Part shown: piece by piece, positions 17,468-27,107 of the stretch | How positions within the stretch are numbered: the first letter of the stretch is position 1 | Layout of the letters: every line of letters begins with the position of its first letter | Origin: Bacteroidota bacterium | GTDB taxonomy: Bacteria; Bacteroidota; Ignavibacteria; UBA10030; UBA8401 | Direction of reading: 5' to 3' | Length of the DNA: 64,000 nt | Assembly: GCA_041658205.1 (NCBI GenBank) | Contig: JBBAAO010000002.1 | Coordinates: forward strand, 248,001 to 312,000 | The notes under the pieces: model-generated | Seen by the model: the letters and a program-made list of their open reading frames with translations, nothing else | Database searches by the model: none | Told to the model about the DNA's origin: nothing | Program-made: the position numbers and the translations under genes

Positions 17468-19162
17468 ATGATTACTTTATCGGAAATTGTTCAACTCGTA
17501 TTCTACGCAGTGTTGTTGCTGCTGCTTACGCCGCCATTGGGAAGACTGATGGCAAAGATTTTTGAAGGAGAGAAAACATTTCTCTCTCCCGTCTTTGGCT
17601 GGTTAGAACGGCTGACGTATAAACTTTCAGGCATCAATCCGAAAGAAGAGATGAGCTGGAAAACATACATGTGGGCAATGCTCGCATTCAACGCGCTGGG
17701 TTTTGCGGTCGTATTTTTGCTGCAATTTTTCCAATCCCATCTGCCTCTCAATCCGCAGCAACTGCCGGATGTATCGTGGCATCTTGCATTCAACACCGCC
17801 GTCAGTTTTATGACGAACACGAACTGGCAATCGTATGCCGGTGAGGTGACGTTGAGTTATTTCGTTCAAATGATCGGGCTTACCGTTCAAAATTTTGTGA
17901 GTGCGGCAACAGGAATTGCTATCATGCTTGCACTTGTACGTGGTATCGTACGCAAAACGACAACCGATATTGGAAATTTCTGGACTGATCTTGTACGTTC
18001 AACTGTGTATGTTCTGCTTCCGCTCTCTATTCTTTTCACAATCGTGCTTGTAAGCGAAGGAACAGTACAAACATTTTCCGGTTATCAAACTGTTACGACT
18101 CTTGAAGGTGCACAGCAAACAATTCCGCTTGGTCCGGCTGCTTCACAGATCGCGATCAAACAGCTTGGCTCAAACGGCGGTGGATTTTTTAATATGAACA
18201 GTGCGTACCCGCACGAAAATCCGACTCCATTAACAAATTTTTTAGAAATGCTTTCACTTCTTCTCCTTGCATCAGGATTAGTCTACACGTTCGGTGTTAT
18301 GGCAAAAGCAAAACGTCACGCGTGGGTAGTGTGGGGTGTAATGTTCTTTATGTTTGCAAGCGGACTTACAGTTTCGTTGTGGTCGGAATATACGACAAAC
18401 CCTGTCACAGGTGTTGCAGGAGGAATGGAAGGAAAAGAAACACGCTTTGGTGTTGCGAACAGCATTCTCTGGTCTGTTGCAACAACGGACGCATCCAACG
18501 GCTCGGTGAACGCAATGCATGACAGCATGTCTCCTCTTGCCGGTGCGGTTGCAATGATCAATATAAAACTTGGCGAAATTATTTTTGGGGGCGTTGGCGC
18601 GGGAATGTACGGAATGATGATTTTTATTTTACTCACGGTCTTCATCGCCGGATTAATGGTCGGGCGTACGCCGGAATATCTCGGAAAGAAGATTGAATCA
18701 TTTGAAGTGCGAATGGCAGCAATTGCAATGCTTCTGCCGAGTGTGGGAATTCTCATCTTCACGGCAATAGCTTGTATTTCAGAAGCGGGGTTAGCCGGAT
18801 TGAACAATCAAGGTCCACACGGTTTCTCAGAAATTTTGTACGCATTTGCATCCACCGCCGGTAACAACGGAAGTGCGTTTGCCGGACTTACCGCAAGCAC
18901 ACCATTTTACGATACGCTGCTTGGAATTAATATGCTGATCGGAAGATTCGGTGTCATCATCCCGATGCTCGCGATTGCCGGATCTCTTGCGAAGAAAAAA
19001 ATTACGCCGTACTCATCGGGTACATTTCCGACCGATACAGTTCTTTTTGGTCTCTTGCTTCTCGGTACTATTCTGATCGTCGGTGCTCTCACATTTTTTC
19101 CGACGCAAGTGTTGGGACCGATTGTGGAACATTTTTTGATGTTGAACGGACAAACGTTTTAA
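17468..19162 (+). CDS. kdpA: KdpA, potassium-translocating subunit of the Kdp ATPase
   Basis: 564 residues, close to the usual ~560. Inner-membrane protein that binds and conducts K+ in the high-affinity KdpFABC pump. About ten membrane helices; a selectivity-filter segment is clear at QLGSNGGGFFNMNSAYP, and further loop motifs AGNNGSAF and FMTNTNWQSY are present. ATG 17468 is preceded by GAAGGAAGG, a strong ribosome-binding site. It is followed by a hairpin-bearing spacer and kdpB. Confidence 0.97.
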   Translation: MITLSEIVQLVFYAVLLLLLTPPLGRLMAKIFEGEKTFLSPVFGWLERLTYKLSGINPKEEMSWKTYMWAMLAFNALGFAVVFLLQFFQSHLPLNPQQLPDVSWHLAFNTAVSFMTNTNWQSYAGEVTLSYFVQMIGLTVQNFVSAATGIAIMLALVRGIVRKTTTDIGNFWTDLVRSTVYVLLPLSILFTIVLVSEGTVQTFSGYQTVTTLEGAQQTIPLGPAASQIAIKQLGSNGGGFFNMNSAYPHENPTPLTNFLEMLSLLLLASGLVYTFGVMAKAKRHAWVVWGVMFFMFASGLTVSLWSEYTTNPVTGVAGGMEGKETRFGVANSILWSVATTDASNGSVNAMHDSMSPLAGAVAMINIKLGEIIFGGVGAGMYGMMIFILLTVFIAGLMVGRTPEYLGKKIESFEVRMAAIAMLLPSVGILIFTAIACISEAGLAGLNNQGPHGFSEILYAFASTAGNNGSAFAGLTASTPFYDTLLGINMLIGRFGVIIPMLAIAGSLAKKKITPYSSGTFPTDTVLFGLLLLGTILIVGALTFFPTQVLGPIVEHFLMLNGQTF

Positions 19163-19178
19163 TTATCTATGAGCACCA

Positions 19179-19210
19179 ACCTTGTCAAGGTTTAGAACCT
19201 TGGCAAGGTT
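19179..19210. repeat. Inverted repeat between kdpA and kdpB
   Basis: Two 15-base near-palindromes, AACCTTGTCAAGGTT (19179-19193) and AACCTTGGCAAGGTT (19196-19210), are separated by two bases; each can fold on itself and the two can pair with each other. No T-run follows. The shorter AACCTTCAAAGGTT at 21906-21919, before the porin gene, shares the AACCTT-NN(N)-AAGGTT plan. Confidence 0.75.
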
Positions 19211-19229
19211 ACATTGACAAGGAAAAAAT

Positions 19230-21320
19230 ATGAACTCGAAAACAGTATCATCTACACTTTCATTTCTATCGGGTGAAATCGTACTTCAGGCGCTGAAAGA
19301 CGCTTTCAAAAAATTTCATCCAAAATTATTAGTGAAAAACCCCGTGATGTTCGTTGTTGCAGTCGGTTCTCTTATAACAACATTCATCGTATTTCAGGAA
19401 CCCTCCTCATTCAATATCCAGATAACACTCTGGCTCTGGTTTACGGTACTCTTTGCGAACTTTGCGGAAGCGATTGCCGAAGGACGCGGCAAAGCGCAAG
19501 CGGAAGCGTTAAAGAAAAACCGTTCGCAGCTTATCGCGAGATTGAAGACCGGGAGCGGTGAAAAATCGATTTCAGCGACTGAGTTAAAAAAAGGAGACAA
19601 TGTCATTTGCGAAACAGGCGATGTGATTCCCGCAGACGGAGTTATTATCGAAGGAATTGCGAGCGTTGACGAATCTGCAATCACAGGAGAATCTGCGCCG
19701 GTCATCCGCGAAAGCGGCGACGACCGCAGTTCCGTAACAGGCGGAACAAAAGTGTTGAGCGACAGAATCGTCATACGAGTTTCATCAGAACCGGGAAGTT
19801 CGTTCCTCGACAGAATTATTTCTCTTGTCGAAGGATCGAAACGACAAAAGACTCCGAACGAAATTGCGCTGACAATTCTCCTTTCAGCACTGACGATTAT
19901 TTTTCTGCTTGTGGTTGCAACACTACCTGCATTCGTACAATATAGTGAAAAGGCGTCTGGACAAGCAGGCGGCGCCTTAACAACATTACCGGTACTTATT
20001 GCATTGCTGGTCTGTTTGATCCCGACAACCATTGGAGGATTGCTGAGTGCAATTGGCATCAGCGGAATGGATCGTCTTATCCGTAAAAATGTTATCGCAA
20101 CAAGCGGACGAGCGGCGGAAGCGGCGGGTGACGTTGATGTTCTTCTTCTTGATAAAACCGGAACCATCACGCTCGGCAACCGTATGGCGACGGAATTCAT
20201 TTCGGCTCCAGGCATTCTGGAAGTACGTCTCGCCGATGCGGCGCAGCTTTCTTCTCTTGCGGATGAAACACCGGAAGGACGTTCCGTAGTTGTACTCGCA
20301 AAAGAAAAATATCAGTTGCGCGGAAGAGACGTATCAGAAATTGCAGGGCATTTTATTCCATTCTCGGCGCAGACTCGAATGAGCGGTGTCGATTTTCCAA
20401 AGGACGGAAAAAAGATCGAACGTTCTATCCGTAAAGGCTCTGCCGACGCAATCAAAAAATTTGTTACTGAGCAAGGCGGAGTGTTTCCAAAAGAAGTTCA
20501 AACGGTTGTTGATGATATTGCCCGAAGAGGGTCGACGCCGCTTGTAGTTGCCGAAAATAAGGAAGTGCTTGGTGTCATTCAACTTAAGGATGTTGTGAAA
20601 GGCGGGATTAAGGAACGATTTGCGCAACTGCGGCAGATGGGAATTAAGACCGTCATGATCACTGGCGATAACCCGTTAACCGCAGCAGCAATTGCTGCGG
20701 AAGCCGGAGTTGATGATTTTATCGCCGAAGCACGTCCGGAAGATAAACTGAAACGCATTCGCGATGAACAAGCAAACGGAAAACTTGTCGGAATGATCGG
20801 CGACGGCACAAACGATGCACCCGCGCTTGCGCAGGCAGATGTCGGCATTGCAATGAACAGTGGAACACAAGCCGCGCGTGAAGCGGGCAACATGGTTGAT
20901 CTCGATTCAAATCCGACAAAACTGATCGAGGTTGTTGAAACAGGAAAACAATTGCTGATGACACGCGGCGCGCTGACAACATTCAGCATTGCGAACGATG
21001 TAGCGAAATATTTCGCCATTATTCCAGCAATGGTCGGAACCTTGTATGCGACTTCCTCTTTTTCCGCAGGACCCCTTTCTGCATTGAACATTATGAAACT
21101 TGCTTCACCGCAAAGTGCAATACTCAGCGCCGTGATATTCAACGCGCTAATTATTGTTGCATTAATACCGCTTGCGCTGCGCGGAGTTAAATATCGCGCC
21201 GTCGGCGCAAATTCGGTTCTCCAAAGGAATTTACTCATCTACGGAATCGGCGGCATCATTATTCCATTTATCGGTATAAAACTGATTGACATCATTATTG
21301 TAGCCTTGAGGTTAATATGA
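19230..21320 (+). CDS. kdpB: KdpB, P-type ATPase subunit of the potassium pump
   Basis: 696 residues. Hydrolyses ATP to drive K+ uptake through KdpA. The phosphorylated aspartate is Asp308 in DKTGTITLGN; the actuator motif SAITGESAPV and the hinge motif GDGTNDAPALAQAD are intact, so the enzyme should be active. Seven membrane segments are expected. ATG 19230 follows ACAAGGAAAAAAT. The stop overlaps the ATG of kdpC by four bases. Confidence 0.98.
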   Translation: MNSKTVSSTLSFLSGEIVLQALKDAFKKFHPKLLVKNPVMFVVAVGSLITTFIVFQEPSSFNIQITLWLWFTVLFANFAEAIAEGRGKAQAEALKKNRSQLIARLKTGSGEKSISATELKKGDNVICETGDVIPADGVIIEGIASVDESAITGESAPVIRESGDDRSSVTGGTKVLSDRIVIRVSSEPGSSFLDRIISLVEGSKRQKTPNEIALTILLSALTIIFLLVVATLPAFVQYSEKASGQAGGALTTLPVLIALLVCLIPTTIGGLLSAIGISGMDRLIRKNVIATSGRAAEAAGDVDVLLLDKTGTITLGNRMATEFISAPGILEVRLADAAQLSSLADETPEGRSVVVLAKEKYQLRGRDVSEIAGHFIPFSAQTRMSGVDFPKDGKKIERSIRKGSADAIKKFVTEQGGVFPKEVQTVVDDIARRGSTPLVVAENKEVLGVIQLKDVVKGGIKERFAQLRQMGIKTVMITGDNPLTAAAIAAEAGVDDFIAEARPEDKLKRIRDEQANGKLVGMIGDGTNDAPALAQADVGIAMNSGTQAAREAGNMVDLDSNPTKLIEVVETGKQLLMTRGALTTFSIANDVAKYFAIIPAMVGTLYATSSFSAGPLSALNIMKLASPQSAILSAVIFNALIIVALIPLALRGVKYRAVGANSVLQRNLLIYGIGGIIIPFIGIKLIDIIIVALRLI

Positions 21321-21898
21321 AAACGTACATTCTCCCAGCATTACGCATGGTACTTGTTATGACTGTGTTCACCGGAATTATTTATCCGGTCGCAATGACG
21401 CTGCTTTCGCTTGCGGTGTTTCCGTATCAAGCAAAAGGAAGTATGATTGAAAAGAACGGAACGATTATTGGCTCCGAGCTTATCGGACAAGGCTTCATGA
21501 GCGATAAATATTTTAATTCCCGTCCATCAGCAATTGATTACAATCCGGCACCATCCTGTGGAACCAACTGGGGTCCGACAGATAAAAGAATGGCGGATTC
21601 GGTAAAAGCACGCACTGCTCAAGTCAAATTACAAAATAATCTTTCTGCAGCGATGATCGTTCCCAAAGAAATGCTTTTTGCTTCAGCCAGCGGAGTTGAC
21701 CCGCATATTTCTCCGGAAGCAGCACAATTGCAGATTGAGCGCATTGCAAAAGTGCGCGGATTCAATTCGGAACAAACATCTTCGTTACAAAAATTAGTAA
21801 AAGATTTTACGGAAGGTCCTCAGATGAAATTGTTCGGTGATTCACGCGTGAACGTGTTGAAATTGAATCTTGCGGTTGATGAATTGCAGACTAAATAA
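21317..21898 (+). CDS. kdpC: KdpC, accessory subunit of the potassium pump
   Basis: 193 residues, normal length. One N-terminal membrane helix (residues 10-32) and a periplasmic domain with the family signatures SRPSA, GSELIGQ and SGVDPHISPEAA. KdpC is needed for assembly and ATP-driven function of the pump. Translationally coupled to kdpB through the ATGA overlap at 21317. Confidence 0.97.
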   Translation: MKTYILPALRMVLVMTVFTGIIYPVAMTLLSLAVFPYQAKGSMIEKNGTIIGSELIGQGFMSDKYFNSRPSAIDYNPAPSCGTNWGPTDKRMADSVKARTAQVKLQNNLSAAMIVPKEMLFASASGVDPHISPEAAQLQIERIAKVRGFNSEQTSSLQKLVKDFTEGPQMKLFGDSRVNVLKLNLAVDELQTK

Positions 21899-21959
21899 AA
21901 ATAACAACCTTCAAAGGTTTAAAAACTTCAGAAGATCCATTCACAGAGAAAGAAAACCA

Positions 21960-23030
21960 ATGAAAATTATACCCAGTACAATATTTACGCTTTGCCTGTT
22001 TACCGTTGGGAAGGTATTTGGACAGGCACCAGCATCGCCAGTAGCTGTTTCAGGATTTGTTGACGCGTATTACAGCAAGAATTTCAATCAACCGGGAAGT
22101 CGTATAAACAAACTACACAACTTCGATATCGCAGAAAATCAATTCACGTTGAGTTTGGTGGAAATTGTTCTGCAGAAAAAAAGTGAGTCTGTCGGTTTCC
22201 GCATTGACGCAGATTTCGGAACAACAAACGATGTTGTTCAATTAGGAAGTGGAAGCGCAACGCTTCCGTTTCTTCAACAAGCATATCTGACCGCGGTACT
22301 TCCAATTGGAGATGGATTAACAGTTGATGCCGGAAAGTTTGTTACGCACATGGGGTACGAAGTCATTGAATCAAAAGATAACTGGAATTATGGCCGTTCA
22401 TTGTTGTTTGCATGGGCGGTTCCATATTATCACACCGGAATTCGGTTGGCATATCCCGTTGCGAGTAATTTCATCGCTACTATTCATGTCGTAAACGGAT
22501 GGAATTCTGTCACCGATAATAACAACTTCAAATCACTTGGACTGACGCTGAATTATACTCCGATCAGTTCGACAAATCTCATTCTTAATGTCATGGATGG
22601 TGTTGAACAATCAGACGCCGCAATCGCCGGAAAGAAAAAAGTATTTGATTTTATCGCACTCCAACAAGTCACGGAATCGTTTTCGCTTGCGCTGAATGTT
22701 GATTATGGTGACGAACGAACATTTAACGGTCTCGCAATTTGGAAAGGTGCTGCGATATACGGGCGCTATACCGTCAATTCAAAATCTGCCGTTGCACTGC
22801 GGGGAGAAATCTTTGACGATCCAATGGGATATGCAACCGGAACGGGCACTCCAACGCTTGACGTGAAGGAAATAACTGGAACAGTCGAGTATAAATTCGC
22901 CGATGCATTACTTATGCGTGCAGAAGTACGCTACGATTTTTCAAATGCATCTCTTTTTGACAACAAGACAATCGTAAATTCTAAGAACAATCAGACGACA
23001 TTGCTGGTCGGAATTGTTTCATCATTTTGA
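21960..23030 (+). CDS. Outer-membrane porin of the OmpL/BBP2 type in the kdp locus
   Basis: 356 residues from ATG 21960 (after AGAGAAAGAAAACC). Signal peptide 1-23 (ends VFGQ), then FVDAYYSKNFNQPGS at the start of the barrel, a signature of the OmpL-like beta-barrel porin-2 group, and alternating strand patterns to a C-terminal hydrophobic strand ending in Phe (VGIVSSF), as needed for barrel insertion. A longer frame starting inside kdpC at 21870 has no signal and is rejected. Its place between kdpC and kdpD suggests that it lets K+ cross the outer membrane under the same control. Confidence 0.88.
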   Translation: MKIIPSTIFTLCLFTVGKVFGQAPASPVAVSGFVDAYYSKNFNQPGSRINKLHNFDIAENQFTLSLVEIVLQKKSESVGFRIDADFGTTNDVVQLGSGSATLPFLQQAYLTAVLPIGDGLTVDAGKFVTHMGYEVIESKDNWNYGRSLLFAWAVPYYHTGIRLAYPVASNFIATIHVVNGWNSVTDNNNFKSLGLTLNYTPISSTNLILNVMDGVEQSDAAIAGKKKVFDFIALQQVTESFSLALNVDYGDERTFNGLAIWKGAAIYGRYTVNSKSAVALRGEIFDDPMGYATGTGTPTLDVKEITGTVEYKFADALLMRAEVRYDFSNASLFDNKTIVNSKNNQTTLLVGIVSSF

Positions 23031-23038
23031 GATAACGT

Positions 23039-23173
23039 ATGAAAGGTTTTCTTATAGTACTCTTTGCGCTTTGTATGTTTGCATTCGGCAAATGTTGTTG
23101 CGACGAAAAAAGACCGAATGTTGACAGCGCCATGCAACAATCAGAAAGTATAACATTGATTCATCATTCTTAA
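23039..23173 (+). CDS. Small Cys-rich exported peptide in the kdp locus
   Basis: 44 residues starting at ATG 23039, 8 bp after the porin stop: MKGFLIVLFALCMFAFG then KCCCDEKRPNVDS and a polar tail to HHS. The first 17 residues are a typical signal peptide or membrane helix; the KCCC that follows could be a lipidation site or a metal/thiol cluster. Its tight placement between porin and kdpD argues for a real gene, though the ribosome-binding site is weak. I know no family for it. Confidence 0.55.
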   Translation: MKGFLIVLFALCMFAFGKCCCDEKRPNVDSAMQQSESITLIHHS

Positions 23174-23178
23174 AGGAC

Positions 23179-23210
23179 AAGTTCATCACACTCCAAGATA
23201 TGATGAACTT
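23179..23210 (+). promoter_or_regulatory. Inverted repeat upstream of kdpD
   Basis: AAGTTCATCA (23179-23188) and TGATGAACTT (23201-23210) are perfect 10-base inverted copies with a 12-base loop, starting 5 bp after the small peptide gene and ending 28 bp before kdpD. Either an operator or an mRNA stem-loop that separates the structural from the sensor genes; no T-run follows. Confidence 0.65.
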
Positions 23211-23238
23211 AGATGAATGAATCACTATATTCAATCCT

Positions 23239-25887
23239 ATGGACACACCTTCTCAATATCGTCCCGATCCTGATGCTCTTCTCAATGCACTAAAAAAAGA
23301 AGAAGAACATTCCAAACATGGAAAATTAAAGATCTTCTTTGGAATGTCCGCCGGCTCCGGTAAGACGTATGATATGCTGAAATCCGCTCACGAGACGAAA
23401 GCAAAAGGGATCGATATTGTCATTGGCTATATTGAAACGCATAAAAGACTCGAGACAGAAGCACTTGTTTCCGGTCTGGAAGTCATTCCAAGAAAAAAAA
23501 TCGAATATCGTGGCGTTGCAATAGAGGAAATGGATCTTGATGCAGTAATCACACGAAAACCGAAAATTGTCCTTGTAGATGAACTCGCTCATACCAATGC
23601 GCCGACAAGCCGTCACAGCAGACGGTATCAGGATGTGTTGGAACTGCTTGAACACGGAATTGATGTGCATACAACGCTTAATGTTCAGCATCTCGAGAGT
23701 CGCACGGATACTGTTGCACAAATCAGCGGATCGATTGTTCGCGAAACAGTTCCGGATTCTATCTTTGAACAAGCAGATGAAGTTGAACTGATCGATATCT
23801 CCCCGGAAGATCTTCTGAAGCGTCTAGAGGAAGGCAAGGTGTATACACCGGAACGTTCCCGACAAGCAATCCAGAATTTTTTCCGCAAAGGCAATCTTAC
23901 TGCATTACGCGAAATGTCTCTCCGACTCACAGCAGAGCGGGTTGACCACCAATTGCGCGATTATATGCAATCAGAACGGATTACGGAAACATGGAAGTCC
24001 GGTCAGCGTCTGCTTGTCGGCATCGGTCCGAGTCCGTCCACTGTCTCTCTTATCCGATGGGCGCGGAGAATGGCATACACATTGAACGCAACGTGGATCG
24101 CCGTCTATGTGGAAACATCCAAGAAGATTGACGATGAAGCAAAGAAACAACTGAACAACAATATTAAACTAGCAACCGATCTTGGTGCAGAGATCATCAC
24201 AACAACGGATGAAGATGTTGCAACGGCATTAGTGCGAACGGCACACAAAAATAACGCTACACAGATCCTGATCGGAAAAACAGCAAACCGTTCTTTTCTT
24301 GTCTCTTCATTGCTTGACCGAATAATTGAAAAAAGCGGCGATCTGGACGTGTATGTCATCGGTGAACATGATAATTCAAAACAACAAGCTCAAAAATTCT
24401 CCATTCCGGAATTCCACTCGGGAATTGCGCAATACGTATTTTCAGCGCTCATAATTTTTATCTCCGCACTCATCTGCTATCCTTTTTCGGTATACCTAGG
24501 CTACCAAACCATTTCACTCATTTTGTTATTGATTGTTGTTCTTCTGCCGCTCAAATTCGGCGTCGGTCCCGTTCTGCTTGCTGCTGCAATGAGTGCAATG
24601 CTCTGGAATTTTTTTTACATTCCTCCGCAATTTACATTTGCGATTGGTCTCACGCAGGATATTCTGATGTTTCTTGCCTACTTTGCAATCGCAGCGGTTA
24701 CCGGAACGCTCACCGCACGCATCCGTGCACGGGAACGGACAGTACGCCGGAGGGAAGAACATTCTTCCGCTCTTTTTTCTCTTACCAAACAATTGACCAT
24801 TGCAAAAACGCAGGATGAAGTTGCCGATGCGGCCGTGAAAAACATTTCTACATTCTTTGCTTCCGACGTTTCGATTTTCCTCAGTCAACCGGATGGGGAT
24901 ATTTTCACTGCGGCACATCGTGCTAGCATGTATGCCGTTGATGAAAAAGAGTTCAGTGTAGCTGCCTGGGCGTACTGGAATGAAAAAAAAGCAGGAAAAT
25001 TTACCGATACACTTCCTTCCTCCGAATCGACCTATTATCCGATCTCCGGACCTCGGTACCCACTTGGAGTGATTGGAGTAAAGAACAAGAACAACAACAA
25101 ACAATTCACGTTGGAACAAGAAACTTTGTTGCAGAATTTTATCGCCCAGATTGCCTCTACACTGGAACGGGAACAGTTAAATGAACTGGCCAAACGAACT
25201 ATCGTATATGCAGAATCTGAAAAATTATACCGGACATTGTTCAATTCTATCTCTCATGAACTTCGTACGCCGATCGCCGCTATCATTAGTGCTGCTGAAT
25301 CGTTGTCTACCGATCATCAAAAAGAATTTGTCGGCGAGATCCATACTGCAGCCGATCGGCTAAACCGGCTTGTAGAAAATTTACTGGATATGACACGTCT
25401 TGAATCGGGACAACTAGCACCGAAACTCGACTGGTGCGATGTCAACGATCTCTTTCGCTCTTCGGTTCAAAAATTGAAAAAAGAGCTTGCACATCATACC
25501 ATAAAGATTGTTGTGCCGGACGGAATGCCGTTTGTTAAACTTGATTTTGGCTTAATGGAACAAGTTTTTACAAATCTATTATATAATATTTCGCTCTATA
25601 CCCCTTTCGGAACCACTGCCGTTCTGATGGCAAAAATGGAAGAAAAAGAATGTACTTTTACGATATCGGATAACGGTCCCGGTTTTCCGAACGGCACGCT
25701 AAAACATTTGTTTGAAAAATTTTACAGAGTGCCCGGATCACGAACGGGGGGAACCGGTCTGGGTTTATCAATTGTCAAAGGATTTGTTGAAGCACATAAA
25801 GGAACGATCACTGCTGCAAACGGATTTAATGGTGGTGCAGAATTTACTATTTCAATTCCAACAGATACACATTTTTCGAATTTGTAA
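23239..25887 (+). CDS. kdpD: KdpD, sensor histidine kinase for potassium limitation
   Basis: 882 residues, full length. Order: KdpD N-terminal domain with Walker A GMSAGSGKTY (35-44) and VLVDELAHTN (112-121); universal-stress-like domain (about 255-375); four membrane helices of the DUF4118 type (about 395-495); GAF-like linker (about 515-645); HisKA with phospho-His673 (SISHELRTP); HATPase with DNGPGF (811-816) and GGTGLGLS. Senses K+ and turgor and phosphorylates KdpE. It lies 4 bp upstream of kdpE. No obvious ribosome-binding site precedes 23239. Confidence 0.97.
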   Translation: MDTPSQYRPDPDALLNALKKEEEHSKHGKLKIFFGMSAGSGKTYDMLKSAHETKAKGIDIVIGYIETHKRLETEALVSGLEVIPRKKIEYRGVAIEEMDLDAVITRKPKIVLVDELAHTNAPTSRHSRRYQDVLELLEHGIDVHTTLNVQHLESRTDTVAQISGSIVRETVPDSIFEQADEVELIDISPEDLLKRLEEGKVYTPERSRQAIQNFFRKGNLTALREMSLRLTAERVDHQLRDYMQSERITETWKSGQRLLVGIGPSPSTVSLIRWARRMAYTLNATWIAVYVETSKKIDDEAKKQLNNNIKLATDLGAEIITTTDEDVATALVRTAHKNNATQILIGKTANRSFLVSSLLDRIIEKSGDLDVYVIGEHDNSKQQAQKFSIPEFHSGIAQYVFSALIIFISALICYPFSVYLGYQTISLILLLIVVLLPLKFGVGPVLLAAAMSAMLWNFFYIPPQFTFAIGLTQDILMFLAYFAIAAVTGTLTARIRARERTVRRREEHSSALFSLTKQLTIAKTQDEVADAAVKNISTFFASDVSIFLSQPDGDIFTAAHRASMYAVDEKEFSVAAWAYWNEKKAGKFTDTLPSSESTYYPISGPRYPLGVIGVKNKNNNKQFTLEQETLLQNFIAQIASTLEREQLNELAKRTIVYAESEKLYRTLFNSISHELRTPIAAIISAAESLSTDHQKEFVGEIHTAADRLNRLVENLLDMTRLESGQLAPKLDWCDVNDLFRSSVQKLKKELAHHTIKIVVPDGMPFVKLDFGLMEQVFTNLLYNISLYTPFGTTAVLMAKMEEKECTFTISDNGPGFPNGTLKHLFEKFYRVPGSRTGGTGLGLSIVKGFVEAHKGTITAANGFNGGAEFTISIPTDTHFSNL

Positions 25888-25891
25888 ATCT

Positions 25892-26587
25892 ATGTCTTTA
25901 GGGATTTCCATATTAATTGTTGACGACGAAGTTCAGATGAGGCGTTTGTTGCGTACGACCCTTGAAAATGAAGGATACAAAATTACTCTGGCAGAAAATG
26001 GATCGGATGCCATCCGGTTATCCGAATCAAACCGTTTCGATCTGATTATTCTGGATCTTGGTTTACCAGATTTCGACGGTATTGTAGTGTTAAAAAAAAT
26101 CCGCACATGGGCTCGTTATCCTATTATTATTCTTTCGGCAAGGACTGAAGAACAAGAGATTATATCGGCACTTGATGCTGGTGCAAATGATTATCTCACG
26201 AAACCGTTTCGAGGTGGTGAATTGATCGCCCGTATTCGCACGTCACTCCGTATTTTTAATTCTTCTGCGAAAAAGGAATCGAAGATTGTCTTTGGAGCCA
26301 TTAGCGTTGATCTTGAAGCACACTCTGTAACCAATAATACGGAATTGATAAAACTCACTCCGACAGAATTTTCACTGCTGGCATTATTCATCCGTAATGC
26401 CGGTAAAGTGCTCACGCACAACTTTATTTTGCAGCAGATTTGGGGTCCGAAATTTGAAGGGGAGTCACAATACACTCGCGTTTATATCGGGCAGTTGCGA
26501 AAAAAAATGGAAGACGATCCAAACAACCCAAAATATTTTATCACGGAATCCGGAATCGGATACCGCTTATCGATTGATACAGAATAA
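25892..26587 (+). CDS. kdpE: KdpE, OmpR-type response regulator
   Basis: 231 residues from ATG 25892; a longer frame inside kdpD is rejected because the receiver domain begins at this Met. Receiver domain with acidic pair Asp11/Asp12, phospho-acceptor Asp55 (LIILDLGLPD) and the KPF lysine; winged-helix DNA-binding domain from about residue 128 (LTPTEFSLLALFIRNAG). Activates kdp transcription when phosphorylated by KdpD. Four bases separate it from kdpD, so the pair is cotranscribed. Confidence 0.97.
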   Translation: MSLGISILIVDDEVQMRRLLRTTLENEGYKITLAENGSDAIRLSESNRFDLIILDLGLPDFDGIVVLKKIRTWARYPIIILSARTEEQEIISALDAGANDYLTKPFRGGELIARIRTSLRIFNSSAKKESKIVFGAISVDLEAHSVTNNTELIKLTPTEFSLLALFIRNAGKVLTHNFILQQIWGPKFEGESQYTRVYIGQLRKKMEDDPNNPKYFITESGIGYRLSIDTE

Positions 26588-26634
26588 TCTTTCCTTGCAC
26601 ACCAATAAGTCCTGTCGTAGATTTGTAGTAATCT

Positions 26635-27090
26635 ATGAACTCACTTCAAACAATCCCAGTCAGTTCAAACGATATTGATCAGCTTCTTATTTTTATGGAG
26701 CGGTTCTATGCCGTCGACGGTTATCTGTTTAATGCAGAACAAACTCGCTCATCTTTAAAAGAATTTATTTCAAACTCAGATAGAGGAATGATCTGGATCG
26801 TGAAAGAGAAGAATATTCCAATCGGGTATATTATTCTTGCAATCATTTACAGTTTTGAATTCGGTGGACGGAATGCTTTTATTGATGAATTCTATCTTGA
26901 AAATGAATTTCGTGGAAAAGGAATTGGTAAGAAGGTGATGGAATATATTACTGAAGAAGCGAAACAAATGAACATTAAAGCGTTGCATTTAGAAGTTGAA
27001 CATCATAACGAAAAAGCAATACATCTATACCGAGCATTTAAATTTCATGAACATCATCGTATCGTAATGACAAGAATGATTAACGAATAA
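26635..27090 (+). CDS. GNAT-family N-acetyltransferase
   Basis: 151 residues. Acetyl-CoA-binding motif RGKGIGKK, followed by ALHLEVEHHNEKAIHLYRAFKF, which was split here as motif B and is usual for small-molecule or protein N-acetyltransferases. IDEFYLENEF before the motif fits the PhnO/aminoglycoside-like group. It starts 47 bp after kdpE and may be read through from it; nothing links its chemistry to potassium. Confidence 0.88.
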   Translation: MNSLQTIPVSSNDIDQLLIFMERFYAVDGYLFNAEQTRSSLKEFISNSDRGMIWIVKEKNIPIGYIILAIIYSFEFGGRNAFIDEFYLENEFRGKGIGKKVMEYITEEAKQMNIKALHLEVEHHNEKAIHLYRAFKFHEHHRIVMTRMINE

Positions 27091-27107
27091 TTGATTTTGG
27101 AGAATCC

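Noticed and set aside
19394..21238. Long minus-strand frames (up to 273 codons) over kdpB
   Set aside because: They are shadows of the intact kdpB frame, which carries all P-type ATPase motifs.
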